Notes: generated by a model from the letters alone, not told the origin. A stretch of 64,000 nt of DNA from Paenalcaligenes hominis_A (GCF_041359055.1 NZ_JBGJKZ010000003.1:496001-560000); one strand, 5' to 3'. Positions 53,522 through 62,487 are shown, counted from the stretch's first letter. Numbers and translations are program-made.

Positions 53522-54208
53522 ATGTTTTCTGTTGAACAAAAAAATAAGCCAAGACGCCCAGGTCGACCAGAGGGAGTTACGCATACACGTGAAGGAATAT
53601 TAACCGCAGCTGAACATGTGTTTGCTGAGAAAGGTTTTTCCGCACCTCTTAGAGAGGTGGCTCAAAAAGCAAAAACAACGACCTCGCTTATCAATTATTA
53701 TTTTGAATCCAAGTTAGGCTTAATCGAAGCATTACTCCTTTCACGAGGAGAAGCTATTACTAAAGATCGTATGGAGCGGTTAAAAAGTCTTTTATCTCAA
53801 GACACACCGCCTACAGCTGAAGAGTTAGTTAAAGCTTTTCTAATCCCTATTACAGAGATGCGCCGAACTCCGGCTACAAGACGCTATTTAAAATTACAGT
53901 CTTGGCTTCACATGGAGCCGTCAGAGTATGCTTTTATTTTACGCCGCAAGCTCTATCAAGAAGCAACGGAAGCTTATACAGCCGCTTTGATTACAGCACT
54001 ACCTGATACCCCTCCAGAAGTGATCTACTGGCGATATATCTTAACGGTAGGGGCCTACTTATATGCTGCATCCGACACTAATCGTTTAGAGGAAATTAGT
54101 GGTGGGCTTTGTAATCCTGATGATACAGATGAGCTAGCTAGACAAGTGACTGCTTTCGTTTCTGGGGGCTTTATGGGGGCAGCCCCTAAAAAAGAGACGG
54201 GAGATTGA
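53522..54208 (+). CDS. TetR-family transcriptional regulator
   Basis: This 228-residue protein has an N-terminal TetR helix-turn-helix (about 23-70): ILTAAEHVFAEKGFSAPLREVAQKA followed by TTTSLINYYFESKLGLIEAL. The C-terminal ligand domain is of the CecR/YbiH-like kind (about 95-220). It follows the catabolic operon after a terminator, so it has its own promoter. Control of the divergent nic and transport operons is plausible, as TetR-type NicS does in Pseudomonas, but no shared palindrome was found upstream of its own gene. Confidence 0.9.
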   Translation: MFSVEQKNKPRRPGRPEGVTHTREGILTAAEHVFAEKGFSAPLREVAQKAKTTTSLINYYFESKLGLIEALLLSRGEAITKDRMERLKSLLSQDTPPTAEELVKAFLIPITEMRRTPATRRYLKLQSWLHMEPSEYAFILRRKLYQEATEAYTAALITALPDTPPEVIYWRYILTVGAYLYAASDTNRLEEISGGLCNPDDTDELARQVTAFVSGGFMGAAPKKETGD

Positions 54209-54496
54209 TTAACCTTTTTTCTGCCTACAGAAAAAGATGTTCCTACGACGCTCAGGCGTAGCATTGTCTTGTCCTGAACAGGTGGTCGCTGAGACTCCTG
54301 TTACAGTAACTCGACTACGAGCCAAGTTTTTCAGTGATTTGTAGCGTATACGCTTTTTGTGTTGAGTTATATTGTCATTTGGAAATGTAAGGTGCACTGA
54401 CATTTTATAGTAGCCATATTCTGGCACGAGTCTGCACAAGAAGCTAAACATCAAATTCTTTGCCTCGTTTTTTAAGGTGACGTATCTTTAATCCAT

Positions 54497-54536
54497 AAGC
54501 GCCCAGTTAAAATGTGTGAACTGGGCGCTTATTTTT
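54497..54536 (+). terminator. Strong terminator downstream of the TetR gene
   Basis: AAGCGCCCAGTT pairs perfectly with AACTGGGCGCTT around a 10-base loop and is followed by ATTTTTTATTTT. Confidence 0.9.
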
Positions 54537-54770
54537 TATTTTGACTCCTTGGTAGGCTAACAGTATGCGGCGATAGAGGGTTGATGCGTTTTCTTTTGGA
54601 AATGTTTTCATTTGCTGAAGCTAAGGTTTAGTGTTGCTCTTTACTTGCCCTTAGAAGTACCTTGAGTAAAAAGGTGTCTAATTAACTGTGCGCATAACTT
54701 TTCAGTCAATGTTTTGCTCTCTATGGAAATTAGGCACGGTCAGAGGAAATACAGCACAGGTCTACGTACA

Positions 54771-54797
54771 TAAAAAAAGCCCTAAACAACTAGGGCT
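54771..54797 (-). terminator. Terminator of the minus-strand organic-acid operon
   Basis: Read on the minus strand, AGCCCTAG, a short loop and TTTAGGGCT are followed by TTTTTTT. It stands 24 bp after the tctA stop codon. Confidence 0.85.
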
Positions 54798-54820
54798 AAT
54801 GAATAAGGGCATAATAATTT

Positions 54821-56329
54821 TTATGGTTGTGTAGCCATTTGCCGATAGTGGGATTTAAGACCAGACCAAAACCCCCAAATAGCAATTAGCAAGGTAATAA
54901 TTAAAATTGTTAGGCTAATAGGGCGATCAATAAAGGTAGAGAGCTGGCCATCTGATAGCAACATAGAACGACGGAAATGTTGTTCAATTAATGGCCCTAG
55001 CACAAAACCGAGTAGTAAAGGGGCCATAGGATACTGAAAGCATCGCAATATATAGCCAAATAGCCCAAAACCAGCAACGAGTAAAATATCAATAACGCTG
55101 TAATTAACACTATAAGTGCCAATAGCAATAAACATTAATATAGCTGGGAATAGTAGGTGATAGGGAATAGTTAGGACGCGTACCCAGACACCTATCAGAG
55201 GAATGTTTAGTATGACCAGTAGGATATTTCCAATCCAGAAACTCATTACTAAACCCCAAAATAGATCAGGTTGCTCCGTCATAAGCTGAGGACCCGGCGC
55301 TATGCCATGAATCATCAGAGCTCCTAGCATAAGCGCCATAGTGGGGCTGCCTGGCAAGCCTAAAGAAAGAGTGGGTATAAATGAGGTTTGGTCAGCGGCA
55401 CTGTTAGCTGTTTCAGGGGCCATAATGCCCTCAATGGCTCCTTTACCAAAGTGGCTGGGTGTTTTAGAGCAGCGTTTTTCTATGGCATAGGAAACAAAGG
55501 CGGCTAAAGAGGGACCTGTTCCAGGTAAGGTGCCAAAAAAAGAACCAATGCCTGCGCCACGAGCCATGGGTCCCCAAGAACGTTTGATATCATCTTTGTT
55601 TGGTTTCATGGCGGCGAAACTCAGCGTTTTTTGGTCCAAGTCTTTGGTGTTAACTTTACCAATGCTTGCTATTACCTCGGAAATTCCAAAAATACCCATA
55701 GCTAAAGCAATCAAACTAACGCCATCGCCTAGGTCAAGTAGACCAAAGATAAAGCGAGGGGTGCCTGTATAAATATCTGTACCTACCATGCCAATGGTAA
55801 CCCCAACTACCACCATTAAGAGCCCTTTTGTAAAGGAGCCATTCGATACGCTACTGGCGGCAACTAAACCTAAGAGCATTAAAGAAAAGTATTCTTGAGC
55901 AGAAAAAGACAGGGCATAGGCTGCAATAATAGGGGAAAAAAGCATGAGTAAAACAATGCCAATAGACCCACCAACCAAGGAGGCGATTGTGGTCATAAAC
56001 AGAGCAACACCACCTCGACCTTGTTTTGTCATAGGGTAGCCATCTAGGCAGGTAATTGCATTGGTGGGAGAGCCTGGTACATTTAGAAGAATAGAGGCGG
56101 TACTACCACCGTAAGTCGTGCCATACCAAATTCCCGCTAGCATAATAAGTGCGGCTGTTGGTTCCATATGGAAAGTAATAGGAAACAACATGGATATGGC
56201 AGCAAGTACCCCAACCCCTGGAATAACTCCTAGAAAAGTACCTACAAGCACCCCTAGAAAACAATATAAGAGGTTATTAAAGCTGAGGGCGACGCTTAAG
56301 CCTAATAGGGCGTTTGAGAATAAATCCAT
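54821..56329 (-). CDS. TctA-family large transporter subunit (second set)
   Basis: This 502-residue protein has 11-12 predicted helices and full TctA motifs: GTFLGVIPGVGVLAAISML, NVPGSPTNAITCLDGYPMTKQG, GSFFGTLPGTGPSLAAFVSYA, GLPGSPTMALMLGALMIHGI. It is clearly a paralogue of the protein at 49221 but not a recent duplicate, as sequences differ widely. It is the last gene of the operon that starts with the CoA-transferase gene. Its start overlaps the tctB stop by one base (TAATG). Confidence 0.93.
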   Translation of the reverse strand: MDLFSNALLGLSVALSFNNLLYCFLGVLVGTFLGVIPGVGVLAAISMLFPITFHMEPTAALIMLAGIWYGTTYGGSTASILLNVPGSPTNAITCLDGYPMTKQGRGGVALFMTTIASLVGGSIGIVLLMLFSPIIAAYALSFSAQEYFSLMLLGLVAASSVSNGSFTKGLLMVVVGVTIGMVGTDIYTGTPRFIFGLLDLGDGVSLIALAMGIFGISEVIASIGKVNTKDLDQKTLSFAAMKPNKDDIKRSWGPMARGAGIGSFFGTLPGTGPSLAAFVSYAIEKRCSKTPSHFGKGAIEGIMAPETANSAADQTSFIPTLSLGLPGSPTMALMLGALMIHGIAPGPQLMTEQPDLFWGLVMSFWIGNILLVILNIPLIGVWVRVLTIPYHLLFPAILMFIAIGTYSVNYSVIDILLVAGFGLFGYILRCFQYPMAPLLLGFVLGPLIEQHFRRSMLLSDGQLSTFIDRPISLTILIITLLIAIWGFWSGLKSHYRQMATQP

Positions 56330-56778
56330 TATAGAACACCATGAATGAGGCTAAAGTTCATGCTAAGCATGACTTTGAAGATGAGATAGGCAATACAAAA
56401 TAAGACAGCTGCTAATAGGAATTTTTTGGGCCAAGAGAACCTTTTTTCAGCTAATGAGGCAATTAGGACTAAAGAAAAAATAGCAGGGAGAGCTCCTAGG
56501 CGTTCAATGAGTAATGCAAAAGCAATAATAGAGAGGGTGACAAAAAAAGTAGTTCGTGTATTGAACTCTCGTTTTGGGGCTTGAATCCCAATACTTGAAA
56601 TCGTAACAATGAGTCCTAGTAGAGCCATTGTGATGCCTAGAATGGCAGGGAAAAAGCCTGAACCCATGTTGGTGAGCTCACCCATATCGTAATTGCTGCG
56701 TGCATAGAAAAAAATGCCAAGACCAAGAAGTGAAAAAGCACTTCCAACGATCATATCTGCGCGGTCATTTTTCTTCAT
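56329..56778 (-). CDS. TctB-family small transporter subunit (second set)
   Basis: This protein of about 149 residues has four predicted helices (GSAFSLLGLGIFFYA, FFPAILGITMALLGLIVTIS, FFVTLSIIAFALLIERLG, FLLAAVLFCIAYLIFKVML). MGSGFFPAILG between the first two is the TctB hallmark. The ATG at 56778 is chosen because GGAGA lies eight bases upstream; a GTG at 56793 is an alternative. It lies between the Bug and TctA genes and acts with them. Confidence 0.88.
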   Translation of the reverse strand: MKKNDRADMIVGSAFSLLGLGIFFYARSNYDMGELTNMGSGFFPAILGITMALLGLIVTISSIGIQAPKREFNTRTTFFVTLSIIAFALLIERLGALPAIFSLVLIASLAEKRFSWPKKFLLAAVLFCIAYLIFKVMLSMNFSLIHGVL

Positions 56779-56820
56779 TTTAGGAGTCTCCACTATCTGA
56801 TTTTTATCTTGATTGAGGTC

Positions 56821-57795
56821 TTATTTGGTGATGTTGGCATCACGTAATACTTGGCCCCAACGTGGGTATTCTTCATTAAGCATGGCTTGGAACTCCTCTG
56901 GGCTGCTACCTAAAATCGTGCTGCCTTCGCGTTCAAAAGCATCAATTAACTCAGGGTCATTTAGAGCTGTGCGGATAGCGGCGTTGAGACTAGTGACTGT
57001 TGCAGGATCTATATGAGCGGGGCCAATTACCGCTTTCCATTCGTTGACGTCATAGCCGTCATAGCCTAGCTCACTGATGGAAGGTACATCTGGTAGAGCG
57101 GAGGTGCGTTCAGCTGAGGTGACGGCTAAAGGGCGTACTGAGCCAGCACGGATTTGTGATAAAGCGCTAGGTAAACTAGTGGCTACAAAACTTAAATGTC
57201 CCCCCATGGCTTCAGTAATAGCTTGAGTCGCTCCAGGATAAGGAATGTGGCGAATTTTGGTGTTACTCATTTGACCCAAGTACTCCATAGCCAAATGGCT
57301 GACTGTGCCAATACCGGGAGTGCCGAGGGTTAAAGTCTTTCCTGATTTGGCATCGTTAAGAAGATCGTTCAGATTTGTATAAGGAGATTGGTTGGCAACC
57401 ACCACTACAACAGGTTGAGTAGCAATAACTGATATCAGACTGAAGTCTTCTAGAGAGTTGTAGCTAATGTCTTTGTTTAAGTTGGGGTTTATGGTCATGT
57501 TGGAGGTTTGTCCCATGGCCAGGGTATACCCGTCTGGGGTTTGGCGTGTTAAATAGCCTAAGCCGATGCTACCCGCCGCGCCAGGTCTATTCTCCACCAC
57601 AAAATTCCAATCACTGGTTTTGCTGATTTTATCGGTGAGCAATCGAGTGGTAATATCAGTACCGCCTCCAGGGGGATAAGGGACAACAAAATTAATGCTT
57701 TTTTCTGGGAATGAGTTAGCGTGAACTAAGGATAGAGCAGTCGATGCAAACAGACTGGCTCCAGCCAATAGACTAACGATTAATTTGGTTTTCAT
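56821..57795 (-). CDS. Bug-family tripartite tricarboxylate transporter binding protein (second set)
   Basis: This 324-residue protein has a signal peptide (about 1-26, LLAGASLFASTALSLVHA) and the standard Bug loops VVPYPPGGGTDITTRLL and VVENRPGAAGSIGLGYL. It should bind the acid imported for the CoA-transferase pathway encoded upstream in the same operon. AAGGATAA precedes the ATG. The ligand cannot be named from sequence; Bug proteins bind many carboxylates. Confidence 0.93.
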   Translation of the reverse strand: MKTKLIVSLLAGASLFASTALSLVHANSFPEKSINFVVPYPPGGGTDITTRLLTDKISKTSDWNFVVENRPGAAGSIGLGYLTRQTPDGYTLAMGQTSNMTINPNLNKDISYNSLEDFSLISVIATQPVVVVVANQSPYTNLNDLLNDAKSGKTLTLGTPGIGTVSHLAMEYLGQMSNTKIRHIPYPGATQAITEAMGGHLSFVATSLPSALSQIRAGSVRPLAVTSAERTSALPDVPSISELGYDGYDVNEWKAVIGPAHIDPATVTSLNAAIRTALNDPELIDAFEREGSTILGSSPEEFQAMLNEEYPRWGQVLRDANITK

Positions 57796-57831
57796 GGTGT
57801 TTATCCTTGTCTCTATTTATTGTTTAAAAGG

Positions 57832-58545
57832 CTACAACGGGCAGTTTTTTTGGCGTAGAAGGTTAAGAAGTCGATCTAAATCAACAGCGCCTGAGGCATT
57901 TTGAGTACGAACTCGTTTTTCGTGCTGAGCTAAGTCTTGGCAGCTGTTGAGTAGAGTAGAGGCTTGGTCTGCTGGCACACAGATGACGCCATCCGCATCA
58001 GCTACGATAAGGTCACCAGGGTGTACCACCATGCCCGCACAAGAAATTGGTGTATTGAGCTCGCCGGGGCCTTCTTTTTTTGGGCCTTTGTGCGTATGTC
58101 CCTTGGCATATATAGGCATATCTCCTTGAGCCCACTCTTCGATATCACGAATCGCTCCATCAATGACAAAGCCGCCTATCTTTTTAGCTATAGCCGTGGT
58201 GCGCATGAGTCCGCCGATCACTGCAGTGGATAGATCCCCACTGGCATCAACCACAATAATATCGCCGGGCTCCGCGCAGAGAATGGCGGCATGGAGCATG
58301 AGATTATCTCCAGGACGAGTTTTGACGGTAATGGCATTGCCGTACATACCGCCATGTTTTAGAGCATTATGATAGTCCCGTAAGAGATTGCTGCCATGGT
58401 AACGACCAAGGGTATCGCTAATATGAGCAGTTGGAACGTTTTGATAAGCATGCAAGACCTCTGAGGGCACGAGACTCACCCGTGGTTTCATAATAAAACC
58501 AGTAGGCCAAGTTGCTTGTTGAGCTTGAGTGATATAGTTATTCAT
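57832..58545 (-). CDS. RraA-fold protein, 4-hydroxy-4-methyl-2-oxoglutarate aldolase-like
   Basis: This 237-residue protein has the RraA/HMG-aldolase fold: VPTAHISDTLGRYHG at the start, then PGDNLMLHAAILCAEPGDIIVVD, the catalytic Arg-Asp in GFVIDGAIRDIEEW, and VHPGDLIVADADGVICVP. Members with the Arg-Asp pair split 4-hydroxy-2-oxoacids or decarboxylate oxaloacetate, with a divalent metal. RraA proper is an RNase E inhibitor, but the catalytic pair and the metabolic operon favour the aldolase role. It overlaps the dehydrogenase gene by four bases (ATGA). Confidence 0.85.
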   Translation of the reverse strand: MNNYITQAQQATWPTGFIMKPRVSLVPSEVLHAYQNVPTAHISDTLGRYHGSNLLRDYHNALKHGGMYGNAITVKTRPGDNLMLHAAILCAEPGDIIVVDASGDLSTAVIGGLMRTTAIAKKIGGFVIDGAIRDIEEWAQGDMPIYAKGHTHKGPKKEGPGELNTPISCAGMVVHPGDLIVADADGVICVPADQASTLLNSCQDLAQHEKRVRTQNASGAVDLDRLLNLLRQKNCPL

Positions 58546-59513
58546 AAACGTTGTCTTTGTTGGAATCTAGGGTTAACTAAATGGGCGGGATTAATCGTTT
58601 GGTGCTGTAGATAGGCCAACACATTTTGGGCAGCAAGCAGTGCTGTACGCTCTAAAGATTGGTCTGTGCTGCCCCCTACGTGAGGGCTTAATATGACTCG
58701 ATCTAGATGAAGCAAAGGGTTGTTGGAGGCAGGGGGTTCTATGGCTAGGGTATCGAGGCCCGCTGCATAGAGATGCCCACTTCTGATTGCATCGGCTAGG
58801 GCGAGTTCATCAATAAGCTGACCCCTAGCGGTGTTGATTAAAATGCTGCCAGATCGCATGTACGCTAGAGTTTCTCGGTTGATGAGTGCATTACCTTCTT
58901 TTTGTGCGGGGCAATGTAACGAAACAATATCTGAGTTGCTCAAAAGCTTTTCTAGAGAGGGGACTAGAGGATATGGTGCCTTGGTCAATAGAGGATCATA
59001 GGCAATAATATTCATGTTTATAGCTTGAGCTAACTGAGCTACGCATTGTGCAATACGACCTAAACCGACTAGGCCTAGAGTTTTACCGTAGAGCTCTTTG
59101 CCGGGGCTTGAGCGAGGCCATAGACCTTGTCTAACGGCTAGATGATGTTGGGGTATTTGGCGAGCACAAGCCAATATCAAACCTAAGCACAGTTCAGCTA
59201 CACCTTGGGCATTTGTACCGGGAGTGACCAATACAGGAATGCCTTGCTGAGTAGCAGCCTCTATGTCTACATTGTCATAACCTATACCATGTCGGGCAAT
59301 GACTTTAAGGTTGGGGCTACTTTGAATAAGATGTTGTGATAGAGGGTAGGTGCGAGAAATAATGGCATCAATTGACTGATGAAGCAGCAGGTGCTCTAGT
59401 TCGCTTGATTTATCATCAGATTGCAAAAAAAGCAATTTACAGTTGGCTTGCTGCAAATAGTGAATAGCGGCAGAGCTGATTGTAGGGGCAGTAATGAGGA
59501 CTGTATAAGACAT
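58542..59513 (-). CDS. D-isomer-specific 2-hydroxyacid dehydrogenase
   Basis: This 323-residue NAD-dependent dehydrogenase has VIARHGIGYDNVDIEAA, the Rossmann GKTLGLVGLGRIAQ (about residues 140-153), Arg in LINTARGQLIDE, a Glu in LAIEPPAS, and His in LSPHVGGSTDQS. These form the Arg-Glu-His catalytic set of the family (SerA, hydroxypyruvate reductase). It interconverts a 2-hydroxy and a 2-oxo acid. In this operon the oxoacid may be a product or substrate of the RraA-like or lyase step. Confidence 0.9.
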   Translation of the reverse strand: MSYTVLITAPTISSAAIHYLQQANCKLLFLQSDDKSSELEHLLLHQSIDAIISRTYPLSQHLIQSSPNLKVIARHGIGYDNVDIEAATQQGIPVLVTPGTNAQGVAELCLGLILACARQIPQHHLAVRQGLWPRSSPGKELYGKTLGLVGLGRIAQCVAQLAQAINMNIIAYDPLLTKAPYPLVPSLEKLLSNSDIVSLHCPAQKEGNALINRETLAYMRSGSILINTARGQLIDELALADAIRSGHLYAAGLDTLAIEPPASNNPLLHLDRVILSPHVGGSTDQSLERTALLAAQNVLAYLQHQTINPAHLVNPRFQQRQRL

Positions 59514-59524
59514 CTTTTTACCTT

Positions 59525-60358
59525 TTACTCGTCCTCAAGATCGCGTGTATCTGTTCCGGTGTAGGACCAGAGCCAGCCTTTGGGAATAGGACCTTTGTTA
59601 CGTGTGCTAGATTGGCTTTGCTCCCATGCATGAGCAAGTATTCCTACCGAACGTGACAAGACAAATAGCCCTCTACATAATGCAGGAGGGAAGCCTAGTG
59701 CCCCATAAATAGCTGCTGTAGCCCCATCAATATTGATAGGAATGCGGCGAGATTTTTTAGTGTATAGATAATGTTCTACCCCTAAGGCAATAGCACGGTA
59801 ATTGCCGACTGTCGCCTGAGCTTGTTCTGCATCCTGTAAGAGCTTCATAAGAGGCTGACTGCGTGGGTCAATGGGATGAAAACGGTGCCCATAACCAGGA
59901 ACGTATTTATTGCCTTGAGCAAAAAAAGCCTCTAACTCTAATTGGATGGCATCTTCTAAAGGCTGCTTTTGGTCTAGGCGTTTCTGAATGCATTGAAACA
60001 ACTCTAAGCACTGTTCACCAGCCCCTCCATGTACGTCACCTAGAACATTTGTGGCTGAGGACATGGCGTTATTAATACCTACTCCGCAGCTGATTGCCAT
60101 ACGAGCAATGGCAATACTAGGGGCTTGAGGACCATGATCTACACCAGCCATTAAGGCGGCACTTAATAGGGACTCTTGAGTAGCTGTAGGAGTATCTCCA
60201 CGAAGCATGAGCCAAATCATAGAGGTAAAACTGAGTTGCCCAATGAGGTCTTGGATGGGATAGCCATGGAATTGGATGACTCCAGGGCTCATTTTAATAA
60301 TATTGGTTGCCCACCATTGGGCAGCTTGCTCTTTAGGATCTATGTGTGCGTGGTGCAT
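59525..60358 (-). CDS. Citrate-synthase-fold lyase (citryl-CoA lyase-like)
   Basis: This 277-residue protein is much shorter than citrate synthase (about 430) and closer to the size of citryl-CoA lyases. The three catalytic residues of the fold are present: His110 in GDVHGGAGEQ, His158 in GYGHRFHPIDPR, and Asp211 in NIDGATAAIYGALG. Late segments (LSRSVGILAHAWEQ) also match. Such short members cleave a 3-hydroxyacyl-CoA, such as citryl-CoA, to acetyl-CoA and an oxoacid, after a CoA-transferase has made the thioester. The transferase is encoded just upstream. The substrate could be citryl-, citramalyl- or a related CoA ester. Confidence 0.82.
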   Translation of the reverse strand: MHHAHIDPKEQAAQWWATNIIKMSPGVIQFHGYPIQDLIGQLSFTSMIWLMLRGDTPTATQESLLSAALMAGVDHGPQAPSIAIARMAISCGVGINNAMSSATNVLGDVHGGAGEQCLELFQCIQKRLDQKQPLEDAIQLELEAFFAQGNKYVPGYGHRFHPIDPRSQPLMKLLQDAEQAQATVGNYRAIALGVEHYLYTKKSRRIPINIDGATAAIYGALGFPPALCRGLFVLSRSVGILAHAWEQSQSSTRNKGPIPKGWLWSYTGTDTRDLEDE

Positions 60359-60367
60359 GCGGCTTCC

Positions 60368-61564
60368 TTAGATAATAGCTAGTTGAGTCAATTCTTTAAT
60401 GGCTTCTGGGCTGTAACCTAGTTCGGTAAGAAGACGTGTAGTGTGCTCGCCAAGTAGAGGTGGGTAGCAACTGGGTGCGGGGTCGCCGGAGTTCAGACGG
60501 AATCCTGCTCGGACCACTTTTATTTCATTACCTTGGTCATCTTTAAGAGTTTTGATAAATTGTCGTTCTTGAATTTGTGGTTGAGCCAAGGCGGTGGGAA
60601 TATCTTGAACTACACCTGCAGGGATGTCGTGCTGATTTAAAATCTTTGCCCAGTGTTCAGCGCTATGCGTGCTAAGAGCTTCCTCTAGTTCAGTATTTAA
60701 GAGGGTGCGGTGTTGTTTGCGTGACTCGCGTGTTTTAAAGCGTGGGTCTTCAAGCCAGCATTCGCGGTTAAGGAGTTTAGCGAGACGTTCAAATTGAGTC
60801 TGTTGATTGGCTGCGATGTTGAGCAAGCTTGTCTGGGTTCGAAATGCTCCAGAGGGCACAGCAGTCATGTTTTGATTGCCTAAACGTGAAGGTTCTACAC
60901 CAGCAATTAGCCAGTTAGAGACCACCCAGCCCATCGTGCCTAAAGTGGATTCCAGCATTGATACATCAATGTAATCGCCTTGACCACTTTGATTGCGTTT
61001 GACTAGAGCAGAACTAATAGCAAAAGCTGCGTTTAGGCCACCAATAGTGTCACAAATAGGATAACCAACTCGCAAAGGGCCAGAATCCTGATCGCCTGTT
61101 ACGGCCATGACACCTGATAAGCCTTGCACAATTTGGTCATAGGCTTGTAGTTTAGCCATAGGGCCGTCTTGACCAAAACCCGAGATTGAGCAGTAAACGA
61201 GCTTAGGATTCAGAGTTTTTAACGTGTCATGAGAAAAACCCAATCTATCCATTACACCTGCTCTAAAGTTTTCTACTAGAACATCAGCGCTAGCTACTAA
61301 CTGTAAAAAAATTTCTTTGCCTTTAGGATGTTTCAGATCTAGGGTGATTGATTTTTTTCCCGCATTTTGTGCGAGAAAAGAGGTACCCATTTGTTCTTCA
61401 TTCCGTTTTACGTCGGCCCCTAGTTGCCGGGCTAAGTCACCGACTTGAGGGCGTTCGATTTTAATAACTTCTGCTCCTAACTGAGCAAGTAAATAACATG
61501 CATAAGGACCAGCCAACACATTGGTTAGGTCTAGAACGCGTATCCCTGATAGCACATCAGACAC
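60368..61564 (-). CDS. Class III (CaiB/BaiF) CoA-transferase
   Basis: This 398-residue protein has the family start VLDLTNVLAGPYACYLLAQLG, then AEVIKIERPQVGD, NAGKKSITLDLK, VENFRAGVMDRLG and ISGFGQDGP. The Asp that carries the acyl intermediate in formyl-CoA transferase is Asp172 here (GYPICDTIGGLNAA). It moves CoA between two acids without ATP, activating the imported acid. The start is a GTG at 61564. It is the first gene of a seven-gene operon (CoA-transferase, lyase, dehydrogenase, RraA-like, Bug, TctB, TctA) and divergent from the iclR-type gene. Confidence 0.93.
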   Translation of the reverse strand: MSDVLSGIRVLDLTNVLAGPYACYLLAQLGAEVIKIERPQVGDLARQLGADVKRNEEQMGTSFLAQNAGKKSITLDLKHPKGKEIFLQLVASADVLVENFRAGVMDRLGFSHDTLKTLNPKLVYCSISGFGQDGPMAKLQAYDQIVQGLSGVMAVTGDQDSGPLRVGYPICDTIGGLNAAFAISSALVKRNQSGQGDYIDVSMLESTLGTMGWVVSNWLIAGVEPSRLGNQNMTAVPSGAFRTQTSLLNIAANQQTQFERLAKLLNRECWLEDPRFKTRESRKQHRTLLNTELEEALSTHSAEHWAKILNQHDIPAGVVQDIPTALAQPQIQERQFIKTLKDDQGNEIKVVRAGFRLNSGDPAPSCYPPLLGEHTTRLLTELGYSPEAIKELTQLAII

Positions 61565-61584
61565 AGTAGCAACTCCATTAGTTT

Positions 61585-61601
61585 ATTCTACCTAGTAGAA
61601 T
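61585..61601. promoter_or_regulatory. Palindromic operator candidate between CoA-transferase and IclR genes
   Basis: ATTCTAC-CTA-GTAGAAT is a perfect 7 bp inverted repeat, 21 bp before the CoA-transferase start. A second imperfect element, TTCCGTTCAGTGAA, follows at about 61607-61620. Both suit the size of IclR-family operators in a 153 bp divergent region. Confidence 0.7.
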
Positions 61602-61717
61602 AGATATTCCGTTCAGTGAAACTAGAAAGTAGTTTACAATGCACTATATCGTCAACCCTATTTGATAGAGATAAACCCTTAGTTCTCTGTTTGTAGTTTT
61701 ATTTATGAAGGTATAAG

Positions 61718-62413
61718 TTGACCATGACGCAAAAAAATAATCGTGTAGAGTCAGTCGAAAGAGCGCTGTCTATTTTGGAAGCCTTTAAAGGTGGAGCAGT
61801 AGAGTTAAGCCTGACTGAGTTGGCGGGAAAAACGGGTCTATATAAAAGTACTATCTTGCGTTTAATTAGCTCGTTAGAGCATTTTGGCTATATACGTAAA
61901 ACAGGAGCGGGGCAATACCGTTTAGGACCCACTTTGCGTCAGCTAGGTCTGCTGTATGAGCGGGCTTTTGATTTAGAGGGTTTAGTGCGTCCAGTTTTGG
62001 CAGACTTGGTTGCAAAAACAGGGGAAACTGCAGCGTATTATGTTCGTCAAGGTAATCAAAGGCAGTGCTTATACAGACAGAACTCACCTCGTGCTGCACG
62101 CCATCATGTTGAGGAGGGTATTTTGCTTCCCCTGGGAGTAGGAGCGACGGGTAGAATTTTATTAGCCTATGAGACTGAAACTATGGATGAGTCGATTCAG
62201 GAGCAAGGTTTCTATATATCACTGGGTGAGCGGGATGTGGATGTAGCTGCAGTTGCTGTTCCTGTGCTTAGTCATGCTGGCCGCATTTATGGTTCTTTGA
62301 TGGTCTCAGGTTTACGGTCTCGATATGAGGAAGCAGAGCAACAACTTGCTCTTGAGGAGTTACGAGTTCAAGCAAAAAAAATGGGAGAGCAATTTGATAC
62401 GCTAGGGTTATGA
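61718..62413 (+). CDS. IclR-family transcriptional regulator
   Basis: This protein of about 231 residues has an N-terminal winged helix (about 8-68: VERALSILEAFKGG, LSLTELAGKTGLYKSTILRLISSLE, YRLGPTLRQLG) and a C-terminal IclR effector domain (about 80-230, PLGVGATGRILLAYE, VAVPVLSHAGRIYGSLMVSG). IclR regulators usually sense the substrate or a product of the operon they lie next to. It is divergent from the CoA-transferase operon. TTG (61718, AAGG six bases upstream) and ATG (61724) starts are both possible. A terminator follows. Confidence 0.92.
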   Translation: MTMTQKNNRVESVERALSILEAFKGGAVELSLTELAGKTGLYKSTILRLISSLEHFGYIRKTGAGQYRLGPTLRQLGLLYERAFDLEGLVRPVLADLVAKTGETAAYYVRQGNQRQCLYRQNSPRAARHHVEEGILLPLGVGATGRILLAYETETMDESIQEQGFYISLGERDVDVAAVAVPVLSHAGRIYGSLMVSGLRSRYEEAEQQLALEELRVQAKKMGEQFDTLGL

Positions 62414-62449
62414 GCGCGATAGTTTTTACATTGTATGAATGTCATACAG

Positions 62450-62487
62450 AAAAATAGCTCCATCTTCGTTGGGTAGGAGCTATTTTT
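62450..62487. terminator. Rho-independent terminator after the IclR gene
   Basis: AAAAATAGCTCC (62450-62461) pairs perfectly with GGAGCTATTTTT (62476-62487). The A-run and T-run at either end would let it work in both directions. Confidence 0.88.

Larger units (their letters stand above)
54209..54820. other. Gene-free stretch between the two catabolic regions
   Basis: About 610 bp between two convergent units. It holds one plus-strand and one minus-strand terminator (listed separately). Apart from those, no coding frame with a recognisable product is seen. The 81-codon frame on the minus strand here has no family likeness. Confidence 0.7.

Noticed and set aside
54209..54454. 81-codon minus-strand frame between the TetR gene and the transporter operon
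   Set aside because: No recognisable family, no good ribosome-binding site, and it reads toward the TetR gene end. Treated as non-coding.
60368..61564. CoA-transferase with a lost catalytic Asp (Glu205 in SMLES)
   Set aside because: The catalytic Asp of the family aligns with Asp172 in YPICDTIGG, which is intact. The Glu lies in a different, variable position.
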